DNA of 64,000 nucleotides from the NCBI RefSeq assembly GCF_002440635.1, contig NZ_DJUW01000002.1:195677-259676 (forward strand). Reading direction: 5' to 3'. This stretch comes from Novosphingobium sp. UBA6272. Its GTDB lineage: Bacteria; Pseudomonadota; Alphaproteobacteria; Sphingomonadales; Sphingomonadaceae. Shown here piece by piece: positions 17,988 through 26,139 of this stretch. Numbering within the stretch: position 1 is the stretch's first letter; every line of letters begins with the position of its first letter. The notes under the pieces were generated by a model. That model was not told the origin of the DNA. It saw only the letters and a program-made list of their open reading frames with translations, and made no database searches. A program made the translations under genes and the position numbers.

Positions 17988-18031
17988 AAGACAAAGGGCG
18001 TCCCGTCTGGGGCGCCCTTTGTCTTTGGCGC
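17982..18031 (+). terminator. Strong hairpin terminator after tRNA-Arg
   Basis: A perfect 19-bp inverted repeat pairs 17982-18000 with 18013-18031 around a 12-nt loop. The left arm begins within the last bases of the tRNA acceptor and CCA. The right arm contains CTTTGTCTTT, giving a T-rich 3-prime side. It presumably ends tRNA transcription, and on the minus strand it could also stop the lasso transcript coming from the right. Confidence 0.85.
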
Positions 18032-18151
18032 ACTTGGCTGCTTTATTCGCCGCGCCTTGTGCCCAGACCGAATGGCAAGCTTTGCTTTGATGCTCCACCG
18101 CCCAATAAGAGCGGCAGAGCACCAATCGAATTATGATTAACTCAAATAAAC

Positions 18152-18241
18152 TTAAGGAATGTCACCCCGCTGGAACGCCCAATCATAAGAACGGCCCAGC
18201 CAGCCTTTGGTGGCCTTCGAAACTTTTCCAAGCTTGAACAT
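18152..18241 (-). CDS. Lasso peptide precursor (A protein)
   Basis: A 29-residue ORF on the minus strand. The first 12 residues (MFKLGKVSKATK) are the leader, with Thr at position -2, the residue that lasso leader peptidases need. The predicted core is GWLGRSYDWAFQRGDIP: Gly1 can be joined to Asp8 in an eight-residue ring, leaving tail W9-P17. An AGGAGG ribosome site lies five bases before the ATG. No in-frame ATG, GTG or TTG occurs between the start and the upstream TGA, so the leader cannot be longer. It lies 68 bases downstream of the C gene, in the same direction as B and C. No YxxP recognition motif is present in the leader. Confidence 0.88.
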   Translation of the reverse strand: MFKLGKVSKATKGWLGRSYDWAFQRGDIP

Positions 18242-18246
18242 GACAA

Positions 18247-18252
18247 CCTCCT
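18247..18252 (-). promoter_or_regulatory. Strong Shine-Dalgarno of the lasso precursor
   Basis: AGGAGG on the minus strand, five bases before the ATG at 18241. It is a perfect match to the anti-SD and much stronger than those of the B and C genes, as expected for a highly made precursor. Confidence 0.85.
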
Positions 18253-18264
18253 TTTGTTTTGAAT

Positions 18265-18278
18265 CTGACCGGAGTCAG
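18265..18278 (-). promoter_or_regulatory. Small hairpin between lasso C and A genes
   Basis: A 5-bp stem (CTGAC / GTCAG) with a four-base loop lies in the 68-base gap between the C stop and the A ribosome site. It has no T-run, so it is more likely an mRNA-stabilising or processing structure than a terminator. A TTGACG box overlapping the C stop (18308-18313) could be a -35 element for a separate A transcript, but no good -10 is seen. Confidence 0.4.
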
Positions 18279-18309
18279 GACTTAAGGGTTAGTCTTTCGG
18301 ATTGATGCG

Positions 18310-20151
18310 TCAACTCAATAGCGATAAACGGTTCGTCGCCTTAATTGACTGGGCCCAGGTTTCCCAACTGAAGAATTCCAGCGGAATTCCCGGACCAATC
18401 GCACGCGGCGCCATGCCGCGCAGCAGCTCTTCAAGCGGGCCGCGGGCCAGCACCCCGCTGCGGACCAATTCACCGTCAAGCAGGACCTCGCGCAGGAACG
18501 GCAAGTTTCGCGCCAAAACCTGTTCATAGAGATCGTCGGGCGTGCTCTTGCTTGTGCGATGCAGCACTTCTGGTGCCAGCATGTTTCGGAAAGCATGGCG
18601 CGCCAAAGCGCGATCGACCCCGCCGTGGGTGAAGTTCCAGGTGGGAATGCGTAGGCACAGTTCGATGACCGGCTGTGACAGGAGCGGGCAGATCCGCTCA
18701 ATCCGATACTGCGGGCGCCAATGGTCGTAATAGGGGATCGACAGGAACGCCGCAGACAGGATGTGAGCGCATTTGCCCGGAGGGACGTCGCGGTCCGGCA
18801 AAAGCAAGGGATGCAATAGGTCCAGCCGTGGACCACGATCAAGCAGGGCATCGCCCAGATAAGGCCACCGATTTGATGGCGCCACCAGCCCGGTTACCAG
18901 ATTGAACGGGTCGCTGGGACGCAGTCTTTCACGGATCATGGCACCGACGGTTTTCCAGACCGTGGTCCGGCCATAACGCGCGGCATCGAATATTACCCGG
19001 GGCAATGCCGAAGTCCCAATTCCCGTCCGGGCATAGTCAAGCGCAGACAGAATGTGCGGTAGCTGGAAAAATATGTTGTCGCCGCCGACGCCGTAGAACA
19101 GCGAATCGGCCCCCACCTCCATTGCCAGATCATAGACACCTCCGGCGGGAGAGGTGCAGTCGAACATTGGCATCGGATTTACTTGCGGAACGATCCGCAT
19201 CATCTCAGCCAAATCGACGTGTGCGGGATCAAGTGGCCGGTGGATGAAGTCCACTCCGGCAAAGACGGCGGCGGCCTGGCCATATCGGCGCTCATCCCCC
19301 TTTGGAGTGGTAGTCGAAAAGTTGACTGCTCGAAGCATTTGGCTTTCGCCACCGCCGGCAAGGCAAGCCAGGATGATCGACGAATCCAGTCCCCCAACGC
19401 TGACCAGAGGACTGCTTTGCGCGCTTGCAAGACTTCGGGTTGCACGGACGACAACCTCCCTCAGCAGGTCGCTGGCCCGTCCGGGTTCAAGCAGGCGTTC
19501 ACCCTCAGCGAATTCATAAGGGTTCCAACCGAACTCGCTCTTGATACCGTTTTGGCTGAAGGTCTGAATCTGCCCCGGCAAGACCTCTGTAACGCCTTTT
19601 ATGCCGGTGATCGACTTTTGGAACTGCGGGGCGAGCGCATTGAGGGCCAGATAGTCGATATCGATCTCGGCCGAGAATTGCGGCCAGCCCAGCAACAGGG
19701 CCAGGTCCGAAAAAAAGATCCGGGCTTTGCCAACAGCGGTATGAAAACAAGGCAGAGCACCGGTGGGATCGCGCAAAGCATGGACAGAGCGGCCATCCGA
19801 ACCGGCAATGAAGGCCAGGTATCGCCCCCAGTGTCGCGAGAAAAGCGAGTGCCCGCGTGAAGCGCGCATTGCGCTTGCCTCGTCCCGGTCCAAAGCGCCG
19901 ATCTGGGCCGAATGATCCGGATTGCCGGTTCGAAAGATCTGGCCAAGCAAAACGCCTGAACGGTCCGGCAGGTCGATCCGCCCAAGCGCGGATCCTCGGC
20001 CTGTCTTTGACCATATGTTCAAGGCAAGCGACCCGTCTTCGGTCTCAAGTCCGGTGGCCCCAAAGCCCGTCAAATGCGCGGCCAGCGAACTTAGAGTGGC
20101 TTGCTCATTTGGATCGCGAGGATCAATTAGAATGGCGACGAAATCGAACAT
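18310..20151 (-). CDS. Lasso cyclase (C protein, asparagine synthetase-like)
   Basis: The 613-residue protein has an N-terminal glutaminase-like domain (about residues 1-205) that lacks the Cys at position 2, as in lasso cyclases. A C-terminal ATP-pyrophosphatase domain follows, with PP-loop LVSVGGLDSSII (Ser251-Ser258) and the later GVGGDNIFFQ (Gly356-Asp358). Lasso C proteins adenylate the Asp or Glu side chain of the core and close the macrolactam with the new N-terminus. The PP-loop has Val252 where Ser of SGGxDSS is usual. The start overlaps the B stop (TGATG). Confidence 0.9.
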   Translation of the reverse strand: MFDFVAILIDPRDPNEQATLSSLAAHLTGFGATGLETEDGSLALNIWSKTGRGSALGRIDLPDRSGVLLGQIFRTGNPDHSAQIGALDRDEASAMRASRGHSLFSRHWGRYLAFIAGSDGRSVHALRDPTGALPCFHTAVGKARIFFSDLALLLGWPQFSAEIDIDYLALNALAPQFQKSITGIKGVTEVLPGQIQTFSQNGIKSEFGWNPYEFAEGERLLEPGRASDLLREVVVRATRSLASAQSSPLVSVGGLDSSIILACLAGGGESQMLRAVNFSTTTPKGDERRYGQAAAVFAGVDFIHRPLDPAHVDLAEMMRIVPQVNPMPMFDCTSPAGGVYDLAMEVGADSLFYGVGGDNIFFQLPHILSALDYARTGIGTSALPRVIFDAARYGRTTVWKTVGAMIRERLRPSDPFNLVTGLVAPSNRWPYLGDALLDRGPRLDLLHPLLLPDRDVPPGKCAHILSAAFLSIPYYDHWRPQYRIERICPLLSQPVIELCLRIPTWNFTHGGVDRALARHAFRNMLAPEVLHRTSKSTPDDLYEQVLARNLPFLREVLLDGELVRSGVLARGPLEELLRGMAPRAIGPGIPLEFFSWETWAQSIKATNRLSLLS

Positions 20152-20909
20152 CAGCAGCGCATGATTACGGAATAGTCACAGACATTTTCCAGGTCGTCGT
20201 CCAGAACCAACGACTCAAGCTGGACCCAGCAATGTGCTGCAAACGCGTTTTGCCGAACGCCGAACACCCAATTGGGATAAATCGAATAGCTTGCCAGAAA
20301 TTCGATCAGTGTCAGTGCATCCAGCAGGCACTTGTCGCGGCGGGCCATGAAGAGCGGCCGAAGTTTCCGGTATATTTCCACCAATGCGCGGAGATATTCT
20401 CGCTCGGGCGCGACCGGCAGGGCCGGTCGCCGCCGCTTGATTGACTCGACTGCCCGAAACAAGGGCCAGATCCCTAGCTTCCAACGGGCCAGAATGACTG
20501 CCTTGGCCATTGCAATGAAATGGCTCGATTTGATATTTGGGCCACCTACGCCGAACCGTTGAAGTTCCTGGATATCGGCTGGATGCGTGAGCAATTCGAG
20601 CGGCTGCGCGGCCTCTTGGAGGCGTACGAGCCCTGCTTCGGCAAGGTCGCTCAGCAAGGCTGTGAAGTCTGCTGCGTCAACGTCGCAGCCGCTGCCCGCA
20701 GGCATGCCAAATGGTGGAAGTCCCAATCCTTCTATAAGACGATCGGCAAACCTCGATTCGATAGAGATGTAATCATCACGTTTGAGATCAAGAAATATCA
20801 ATGTATCTCCGCACTGAGCAAGAAATACATCATGGCCGATTTCGAGATTCGGCAGTGCTTGCTCAATCCGATCGGAATTTTCAACAAGCGGTTTTTTCTG
20901 GGCGGCCAA
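20151..20909 (-). CDS. Lasso leader peptidase with fused recognition domain (B protein)
   Basis: The 252-residue protein has an N-terminal PqqD-like leader-recognition domain (RRE, about residues 20-100; VFLAQCGDTLIFLDLKRDDY) fused to the transglutaminase-like B2 protease. Candidate catalytic residues are Cys194 in DKCLLDALTL, His226 in AAHCWVQL and Asp237 to Asp239 in VLDDDLE. The B2 domain also carries NWVFGVRQNAF, typical of lasso B proteins. No ATG is available: a TTG at 20909 sits five bases after GGAGG and is preferred over a TTG at 20921. RRE and protease are fused here, unlike the split B1/B2 of Gram-positive clusters. Confidence 0.9.
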   Translation of the reverse strand: MAAQKKPLVENSDRIEQALPNLEIGHDVFLAQCGDTLIFLDLKRDDYISIESRFADRLIEGLGLPPFGMPAGSGCDVDAADFTALLSDLAEAGLVRLQEAAQPLELLTHPADIQELQRFGVGGPNIKSSHFIAMAKAVILARWKLGIWPLFRAVESIKRRRPALPVAPEREYLRALVEIYRKLRPLFMARRDKCLLDALTLIEFLASYSIYPNWVFGVRQNAFAAHCWVQLESLVLDDDLENVCDYSVIMRC

Positions 20910-21049
20910 CAAGACCTCCAAGTCGTTATCTGTATTGGCCCATTTTGATATTCTTCGCTCATCAGCAAAGCAAGCTGCTGGCAGGGGGTGTGGCCGCTTT
21001 TCTAGGTCGGTCCGGCGCTAATTGAGGGCAGCTTGTCTGAACATGGCTT

Positions 21050-22273
21050 TCAGGCCGCCGCGAAACCCCGTTCCAGAAACCGCACCGCGCAGCCGGCCAG
21101 CAGGGCAGCGCCTTTGGGCAGGGCGGTTTCATCCACGGTCATCCGGGGTGAGTGGATCGCGGGGCAGTTGTGCCAGTCGGCACCTTCGGCTGCGACCCCC
21201 AGGAAGAACATCGCGCCGGGGACCTGCTGGAGGACATAGGCGAAGTCTTCCGCGCCCATGATCGGCTGGTCGAGCCGGCGGAACGCGCCTTCGCCGAACA
21301 GTTCGGTGCTGACCGCCTCGCCCAGATCGACCGCGCGGGAATCGCAGACCGAGACCGGAAAGCCCGGGGTTATTGTGACGCGCGCTTCGGCCCCGTGCGC
21401 GGCGGCGATGCCCTTGGCGAGCTGTTCGAGCGCGGCGTGGAGCTTGTCGCGGTGGCGGTTGGAGAGGGCGCGCAGGGTGCCGCGCAGCGTTGCGAAATCG
21501 GCGATGATGTTGTGCGCGGTGCCAGCCTCGATCCGCGCGACGGTGCAAATCACCGGATCATTTGCGTCGAACTGGCGGGTGACCAGGGTCTGCAGCGCCA
21601 TCACGATCTCGCAGGCGATCGGCACCGGATCAAGCGCGCTGTAAGGCATCGCGGCATGTCCGCCGCGCCCCCGCACCGTGATGTCGAACTGGTCGGCCGA
21701 GGCCATCAGCGCCCCGGCCCGCCCGGCAACCTGGCCGTGCTTGGCATTGGGCATCACATGGAGGGCAAAAGCGGCCTCGGGCAAGGCGCGGCCGGTTCCC
21801 TCGCCGCCCAGCAACCCGTCCTCAAGCATGAATTTCGCGCCATGAAAGCCTTCCTCGCCCGGCTGGAACATGAACCGCACTTCGCCCTTGAGCGATTCGC
21901 GGCGCGCGCAAAGCAGGCGGACCGCGCCGGCCAGCATCGCAGTGTGGGTATCGTGGCCGCAGGCATGCATGGTGCCTGGGATTGTCGAGGCATAGTCCAA
22001 CCCGGTCTCTTCCGGCATCGGCAGCGCGTCCATGTCGCCGCGCAGCAGCACGCAGCGGCCCGGCCCGGCGCCGCCTTTCAGCGTTGCGACCAGGCCAGTG
22101 GTCGAAGGGCCTTCGCTCCATTCCAGCGGCAGGTTGGCCAGCGCGGCGCGAACCTTGTCGCGGGTCAGCGGGGTGTGCAGGCCCAGCTCCGGCTCGGCAT
22201 GGATCGCGCGGCGCAGCGAGACGATCTCGCCTTCGAGCGCACGGGCTTCGTCGAGCAGTTTTTCATGCAGCAT
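21050..22273 (-). CDS. M20 family metallo-amidohydrolase
   Basis: The 407-residue enzyme is of the M20D amidohydrolase group (hippurate hydrolase, IAA-amino acid hydrolase, N-acyl-amino acid amidohydrolase). The metal site is visible in LLRGDMDALPM, MHACGHDTHTAML and FQPGEEGFHGAKFM, and the dimerisation domain contains GRGGHAAMP. It has no signal peptide. It lies on the same strand 129 bases before lasso B and has core-genome GC, so I treat it as a native neighbour and not as part of the lasso set. It is followed upstream by a CDP-alcohol phosphotransferase gene with a 6-base gap. Confidence 0.92.
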   Translation of the reverse strand: MLHEKLLDEARALEGEIVSLRRAIHAEPELGLHTPLTRDKVRAALANLPLEWSEGPSTTGLVATLKGGAGPGRCVLLRGDMDALPMPEETGLDYASTIPGTMHACGHDTHTAMLAGAVRLLCARRESLKGEVRFMFQPGEEGFHGAKFMLEDGLLGGEGTGRALPEAAFALHVMPNAKHGQVAGRAGALMASADQFDITVRGRGGHAAMPYSALDPVPIACEIVMALQTLVTRQFDANDPVICTVARIEAGTAHNIIADFATLRGTLRALSNRHRDKLHAALEQLAKGIAAAHGAEARVTITPGFPVSVCDSRAVDLGEAVSTELFGEGAFRRLDQPIMGAEDFAYVLQQVPGAMFFLGVAAEGADWHNCPAIHSPRMTVDETALPKGAALLAGCAVRFLERGFAAA

Positions 22274-22279
22274 CGGCGT

Positions 22280-23206
22280 TCAGGCTCCGATCTTGGCGGC
22301 GATCCGGCGGGCGGAGGCATTGTGGGCGCGCACCGAATGGACCAGCAACAGGTTGAGGACGATCGACTGGTAGAGCATGTACCACAGCGGGCTGCCCGCG
22401 AACATCGAAACCCCCAGCACGATTGCGCGCGGGTTGGGGCCGAGGATCTTGCACAGCAGCAGCAGCGGCGGTGCTTCGGCCTTTACTGCCGAAGCGATCG
22501 CATCGAGCCGGGGCTTGTCGCCCTGCGCGGCCTGGACCGCGGCGTCGATCTTCAACGCTTCCGGGGTCATTCCGCTGGCCACGCCGATATAGGCCGAGAC
22601 CAGCCGCCCCGCCCAGCTCCGCGCAGTGGCCGAGCCTTCCTGGCTGTGGCTGTTGCGCAGCCAGGGCGTGCCATAGACCCACCACTGGTACTGGCGGCGC
22701 TGGACCTCGACATGGTTGGACTGGATCGCGTGGCTGATCCCTGCGCCGACCACCAGCACCCAGGCCAGCCAGCCGCTTACCAGACCTGTGCCCGCCGCAA
22801 GCATTGCGGCCAGGATCAGATAGAGCGCGATGTGGCTAAGGTAATCGCACAGCCCGTCAACCATTTCGCCGATCGGGCTGGAGCGCCCGGTCAGGCGGGC
22901 AAGATCGCCGTCGGCGCCGTCGACCACATGCCAGGTCATGTGCAGAACCATGCCGAGTGCCGCCGCCACCGGCCAAGTCAGCTGGGTATAGGCCAGCGCC
23001 GCCGCAACCACGAAGCCTGCGCCCACGACCGACACCATGTTGGGGGTGATCGGGGTCGGCGCGAGCAGCCGGGCGAGCTGCCAGGCCAGGGGGTGGTAGA
23101 GGTAGTAATTGAGCGGGTCCTGCAGTTCGCGCGGACGCAGCGGGCGCTGGATGCGCGGCGGCGGCGACTCGAACCGGGCCGGTCCGTCGGCGGTTGATAG
23201 GTCCAT
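22280..23206 (-). CDS. CDP-alcohol phosphatidyltransferase family protein
   Basis: The 308-residue membrane enzyme has about six transmembrane segments and the full CDP-alcohol phosphotransferase signature, DGADGDLARLTGRSSPIGEMVDGLCD-type, spanning near residue 115: two Asp, Gly, Ala-Arg, then Gly and two further Asp. It precedes the M20 gene by six bases and is divergent from a second enzyme of the same superfamily at 23484. With the inositol genes that follow, it may make the phospholipid-type product using CDP-inositol or CDP-diacylglycerol; which one is not decidable here. Confidence 0.85.
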   Translation of the reverse strand: MDLSTADGPARFESPPPRIQRPLRPRELQDPLNYYLYHPLAWQLARLLAPTPITPNMVSVVGAGFVVAAALAYTQLTWPVAAALGMVLHMTWHVVDGADGDLARLTGRSSPIGEMVDGLCDYLSHIALYLILAAMLAAGTGLVSGWLAWVLVVGAGISHAIQSNHVEVQRRQYQWWVYGTPWLRNSHSQEGSATARSWAGRLVSAYIGVASGMTPEALKIDAAVQAAQGDKPRLDAIASAVKAEAPPLLLLCKILGPNPRAIVLGVSMFAGSPLWYMLYQSIVLNLLLVHSVRAHNASARRIAAKIGA

Positions 23207-23483
23207 GGTCTCTCAAGCGCTCCCGATAGGCAAGGCCAGCGCGCTGCCCGCCTGTTTGCCGCCTTATAGCCTGCGCTGCCGGTACGGCCAGCCACTTTGC
23301 CGCTTTGCGGCCAAACGGACATAGTGTCGGCTTTGGAGAGCCAGGCCTGAGCTGTGAATGCTTGGCAAACCGGGTCCTTCGGGTTCATAACGGGTTCAGG
23401 CCGGAGACGCCTTTAGAGGTCCGGCATCCCGGGCATTGCGCCCGGATTGAAGTTCAACCCGGTTGGTCGCGAACAGGTAGGAT

Positions 23484-24779
23484 ATGGCATTGCACGATCC
23501 CCAGTCGGCGCAAGGTAAGCCGGATTCGGCCCGGAGCGCGAACAGCTTTCGCGCCGTGATCGCCCCGGCCGGTCACGGCGGGGGGTGGCCGCACAAACTG
23601 GCCGGAATTACCATTGCAGAGCGACAGCAGCGGCAATTGCTGCGGCTTGGCGCGGGCAAGGTCGATCTTGCCGGAGAGCACGGAGCAATCGTTGGCCCGG
23701 TGCTGGTGATCGAAGCCGGGCTGGTCGCCGACGAGCGCCTGATCGCGGCCTTCATTGAGGCGGCGCGGACCCGTGGCCCCGGCAGTCCGGCTCTGGTGGC
23801 ACTGGGCCCGGACGGCGAAACCGGCGGGCTCGCTTGGCTGCCCGATGGCGGCCGCGATTTTGCCTGGCCAGCGCTGCTGGCCGGGGCTGACCGGATCGAT
23901 CTGGGCCAGGTCGACAGCTATTCGCCCGAACGGCGCCGCAGGGTTCCGCTGATCTGGGAGCGTCCCAGCGATGCGGCCGCGGCGCGGCGCGTGGCGGGAG
24001 ATCTGCTGGCCTCGGCCCAGAAGGGCTGTCTCGACTGGCCGGCGCGGTTTATCCATCCGCCGATCGAGAACGCCTTCGTCCGCTTGCTGCTGCCGACCCC
24101 GATCACCCCCAACATGATCTCGGTCATGGCCTTCCTTTTGGGACTTTATGCCGCCTGGTGCTTTGCCACGGGATCAATGTGGGCCGGCTTGGTGCTGGCC
24201 TTGATGATCGGCCCGATCGACGGGATCGACGGCAAGCTGGCCCGCACCCGGGTCGAGTTCTCGCCCTGGGGCGATCTTGAGCACGTCGGCGACAAGGTCG
24301 TAGAATATGCGTGGTTCGCTGCTCTTGCCGCAGCAATCGGGACCGGTTGGGCCTGGGCACTGGCCGCCCTGATCGTGGTCACGGCCCTGGCCGAAGCGCT
24401 GCAGGGCGAATTCTACCGCCGGCTCACCGGCGCCCAGCTCGACGATGCCGGGGGCTTTGAACGCGCCTACCGGCTGGTTTCCGGGCGCCGAAACACCTTC
24501 TTCTGGTGCCTGCTGCCCTTCGCCTGGTTTGAAGCCTGGGGAGCGGGGCTGGTGATGATCGCGGTCTATGCCGCCGCGAACTTTTTCGTGATGCAGGGCC
24601 GCTTCTTCATCCGCCTCGCCGAGTATGGCCGGGCCCATTCTGTGGCGATCGCGGCGAATCTGGACGCGACCGCATACGGGGTGCTCGATCCCGCTGATTT
24701 GGAAGAGGATCGAGCCGAACCGGCCAGCGTTGTCGGCCCGGTCGTGCTGCCGTCCTCCGGAAGTCTAGGGACGCGCTGA
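23484..24779 (+). CDS. Degenerate nucleotidyltransferase domain fused to CDP-alcohol phosphotransferase
   Basis: The 431-residue protein has an N-terminal region (about residues 20-190) that looks like a decayed NTP-transferase: it begins VIAPAGHGGGWPHKLAGITI where an active enzyme has AAGxGxRxxxKPL. The C-terminal membrane domain begins LLLPTPITPNMISVMAFLLG and carries DGIDGKLARTRVEFSPW, then GDLEHVGDKVVEY, where two Asp of the classical motif are His and Lys. This resembles the bifunctional IPCT-DIPPS layout of thermophiles. A separate, intact cytidylyltransferase lies at 26140, which could supply the missing activity. Confidence 0.8.
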   Translation: MALHDPQSAQGKPDSARSANSFRAVIAPAGHGGGWPHKLAGITIAERQQRQLLRLGAGKVDLAGEHGAIVGPVLVIEAGLVADERLIAAFIEAARTRGPGSPALVALGPDGETGGLAWLPDGGRDFAWPALLAGADRIDLGQVDSYSPERRRRVPLIWERPSDAAAARRVAGDLLASAQKGCLDWPARFIHPPIENAFVRLLLPTPITPNMISVMAFLLGLYAAWCFATGSMWAGLVLALMIGPIDGIDGKLARTRVEFSPWGDLEHVGDKVVEYAWFAALAAAIGTGWAWALAALIVVTALAEALQGEFYRRLTGAQLDDAGGFERAYRLVSGRRNTFFWCLLPFAWFEAWGAGLVMIAVYAAANFFVMQGRFFIRLAEYGRAHSVAIAANLDATAYGVLDPADLEEDRAEPASVVGPVVLPSSGSLGTR

Positions 24780-24970
24780 TTTGCAAGGGATTTCGCCTCT
24801 AATCGCCGTGCCGTGTCGCCCAGCGCAAGTGCATCCGAATTGTCACATTGCCAGACGGAAGCACGCATTCGGCTTGACGCGGGGCAATTGGCTTGCTTTT
24901 GGCGCGTGATTTTTTCAAAGACGGGCCTTTCGCGGCCCCCAACGTGTCGCTCGAGAAGGACAAGATCAGA

Positions 24971-26071
24971 ATGAAGCCTATCAAGGTCGCCATGATTGGC
25001 GTCGGCAATTGCGCAAGTTCGCTGGTGCAGGGTGTTGCCTACTATCGCCAGAACAACTCCTCGCAGGGCCTGATTCACGACAAGATTGGCGGCTACGGCG
25101 CCGGTGACGTCGATTTCGTGCTCGGCATCGATGTTGACGCCCGCAAGGTCGGTAAGGACATTGCCGAAGCGATCTTTGCCCAGCCCAACAACACCAAGGT
25201 GTTCAAGGCCGACGTACCGGCCACCGGGGCCAAGGTGATCATGGGCAAGATCTCCGATGGCGTTGCCGCGCACATGACCACGGTCGGCGAAAAGGGCTTC
25301 ATCGTTTCGAACGAACCCGAAGCCGATCAGGCCCGCATTGTCCAGGCAATCAAGGACTCTGGCGCGGAAGTGCTGATCAACTTCCTTCCGGTCGGTTCGC
25401 AGGAAGCCACCGAATTCTACATGGAATGCGCGCTTGAAGCCGGCGTTGCGGTGGTCAACTGCATGCCGGTGTTCATCGCCAGCCGCCCCGAATGGGAAGC
25501 TCGCTTCCGCGAAAAGAACATCCCCATCGTCGGCGACGACATCAAGGCCCAGGTTGGCGCCACTATCGTCCACCGCGTACTTTCCAGCCTGTTCGCCGCG
25601 CGCGGTGTCACGGTTGAGCGGACTTACCAGCTCAACACTGGCGGCAACACCGACTTCATGAACATGCTCGATCGCCAGCGGCTCGGCTCGAAGAAGGAAT
25701 CGAAGACCGAAGCGGTTCAGGCCATGCTCGCCCAGCGGCTTGCGGATGAGAACATCCACGTCGGCCCGTCGGACTATGTGCCGTGGCAGAAGGACAACAA
25801 GCTGTGCTTCCTGCGCCTCGAAGGCCTGCAGTGGGGCAACGTCCCGATGGAACTGGAACTGCGTCTTTCGGTTGAAGACAGCCCGAACTCGGCAGCCTGC
25901 GTGATGGACGCGATCCGCTGCGCCAAGGTTGCGCTTGAGCGCGGTGAAGGCGGCGCCCTGATCGGCCCGTCGGCCTACTTCTGCAAGCATCCGCCGCAGC
26001 AGTTCAACGACGATCTGGCCGCCCAGATGGTCGACGAGTATGTTGCGGACGCGCCGCTCGCCGCCGAATAA
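24971..26071 (+). CDS. Inositol-1-phosphate synthase (bacterial type)
   Basis: The 366-residue enzyme converts glucose-6-phosphate to L-myo-inositol-1-phosphate using NAD. The Rossmann loop is visible as IGVGNCASSLVQG; further family blocks are GDDIKAQVGATIVHR, YQLNTGGNTDFMNM, LGSKKESKT and PSDYVPWQKDNK. Length and sequence resemble the Mycobacterium Ino1 type and not the long eukaryotic type. ATG at 24971 is chosen; 26 codons upstream are in frame but unlike the family. It is 190 bases after the CDP-alcohol enzyme and 68 bases before the cytidylyltransferase. Confidence 0.95.
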   Translation: MKPIKVAMIGVGNCASSLVQGVAYYRQNNSSQGLIHDKIGGYGAGDVDFVLGIDVDARKVGKDIAEAIFAQPNNTKVFKADVPATGAKVIMGKISDGVAAHMTTVGEKGFIVSNEPEADQARIVQAIKDSGAEVLINFLPVGSQEATEFYMECALEAGVAVVNCMPVFIASRPEWEARFREKNIPIVGDDIKAQVGATIVHRVLSSLFAARGVTVERTYQLNTGGNTDFMNMLDRQRLGSKKESKTEAVQAMLAQRLADENIHVGPSDYVPWQKDNKLCFLRLEGLQWGNVPMELELRLSVEDSPNSAACVMDAIRCAKVALERGEGGALIGPSAYFCKHPPQQFNDDLAAQMVDEYVADAPLAAE

Positions 26072-26096
26072 GCCCGAGCCTACCAAGTCCACGAAG

Positions 26097-26118
26097 CGGC
26101 GCCGGGCAACTGGCGCCG
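26097..26118 (+). terminator. Hairpin between inositol synthase and cytidylyltransferase genes
   Basis: A perfect 7-bp stem (CGGCGCC / GGCGCCG) with an 8-nt loop lies at 26097-26118, followed by TTTCTGTTT. It could be an intercistronic attenuating terminator that lowers cytidylyltransferase expression relative to the synthase. Confidence 0.55.
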
Positions 26119-26139
26119 TTTCTGTTTGGAGAGTTACTC

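Noticed and set aside
21050..22273. The M20 amidohydrolase as a lasso isopeptidase
   Set aside because: Known lasso isopeptidases are secreted S9-type serine enzymes; this one is a cytosolic metalloenzyme with core GC.
21152..23197. A 681-codon plus-strand ORF opposite the M20 and CDP-alcohol genes
   Set aside because: Shadow frame; no family resemblance, while both minus-strand genes have intact active-site motifs.
24566..26092. A 508-codon minus-strand ORF opposite inositol-1-phosphate synthase
   Set aside because: Shadow of a highly conserved gene; no domain signal of its own.
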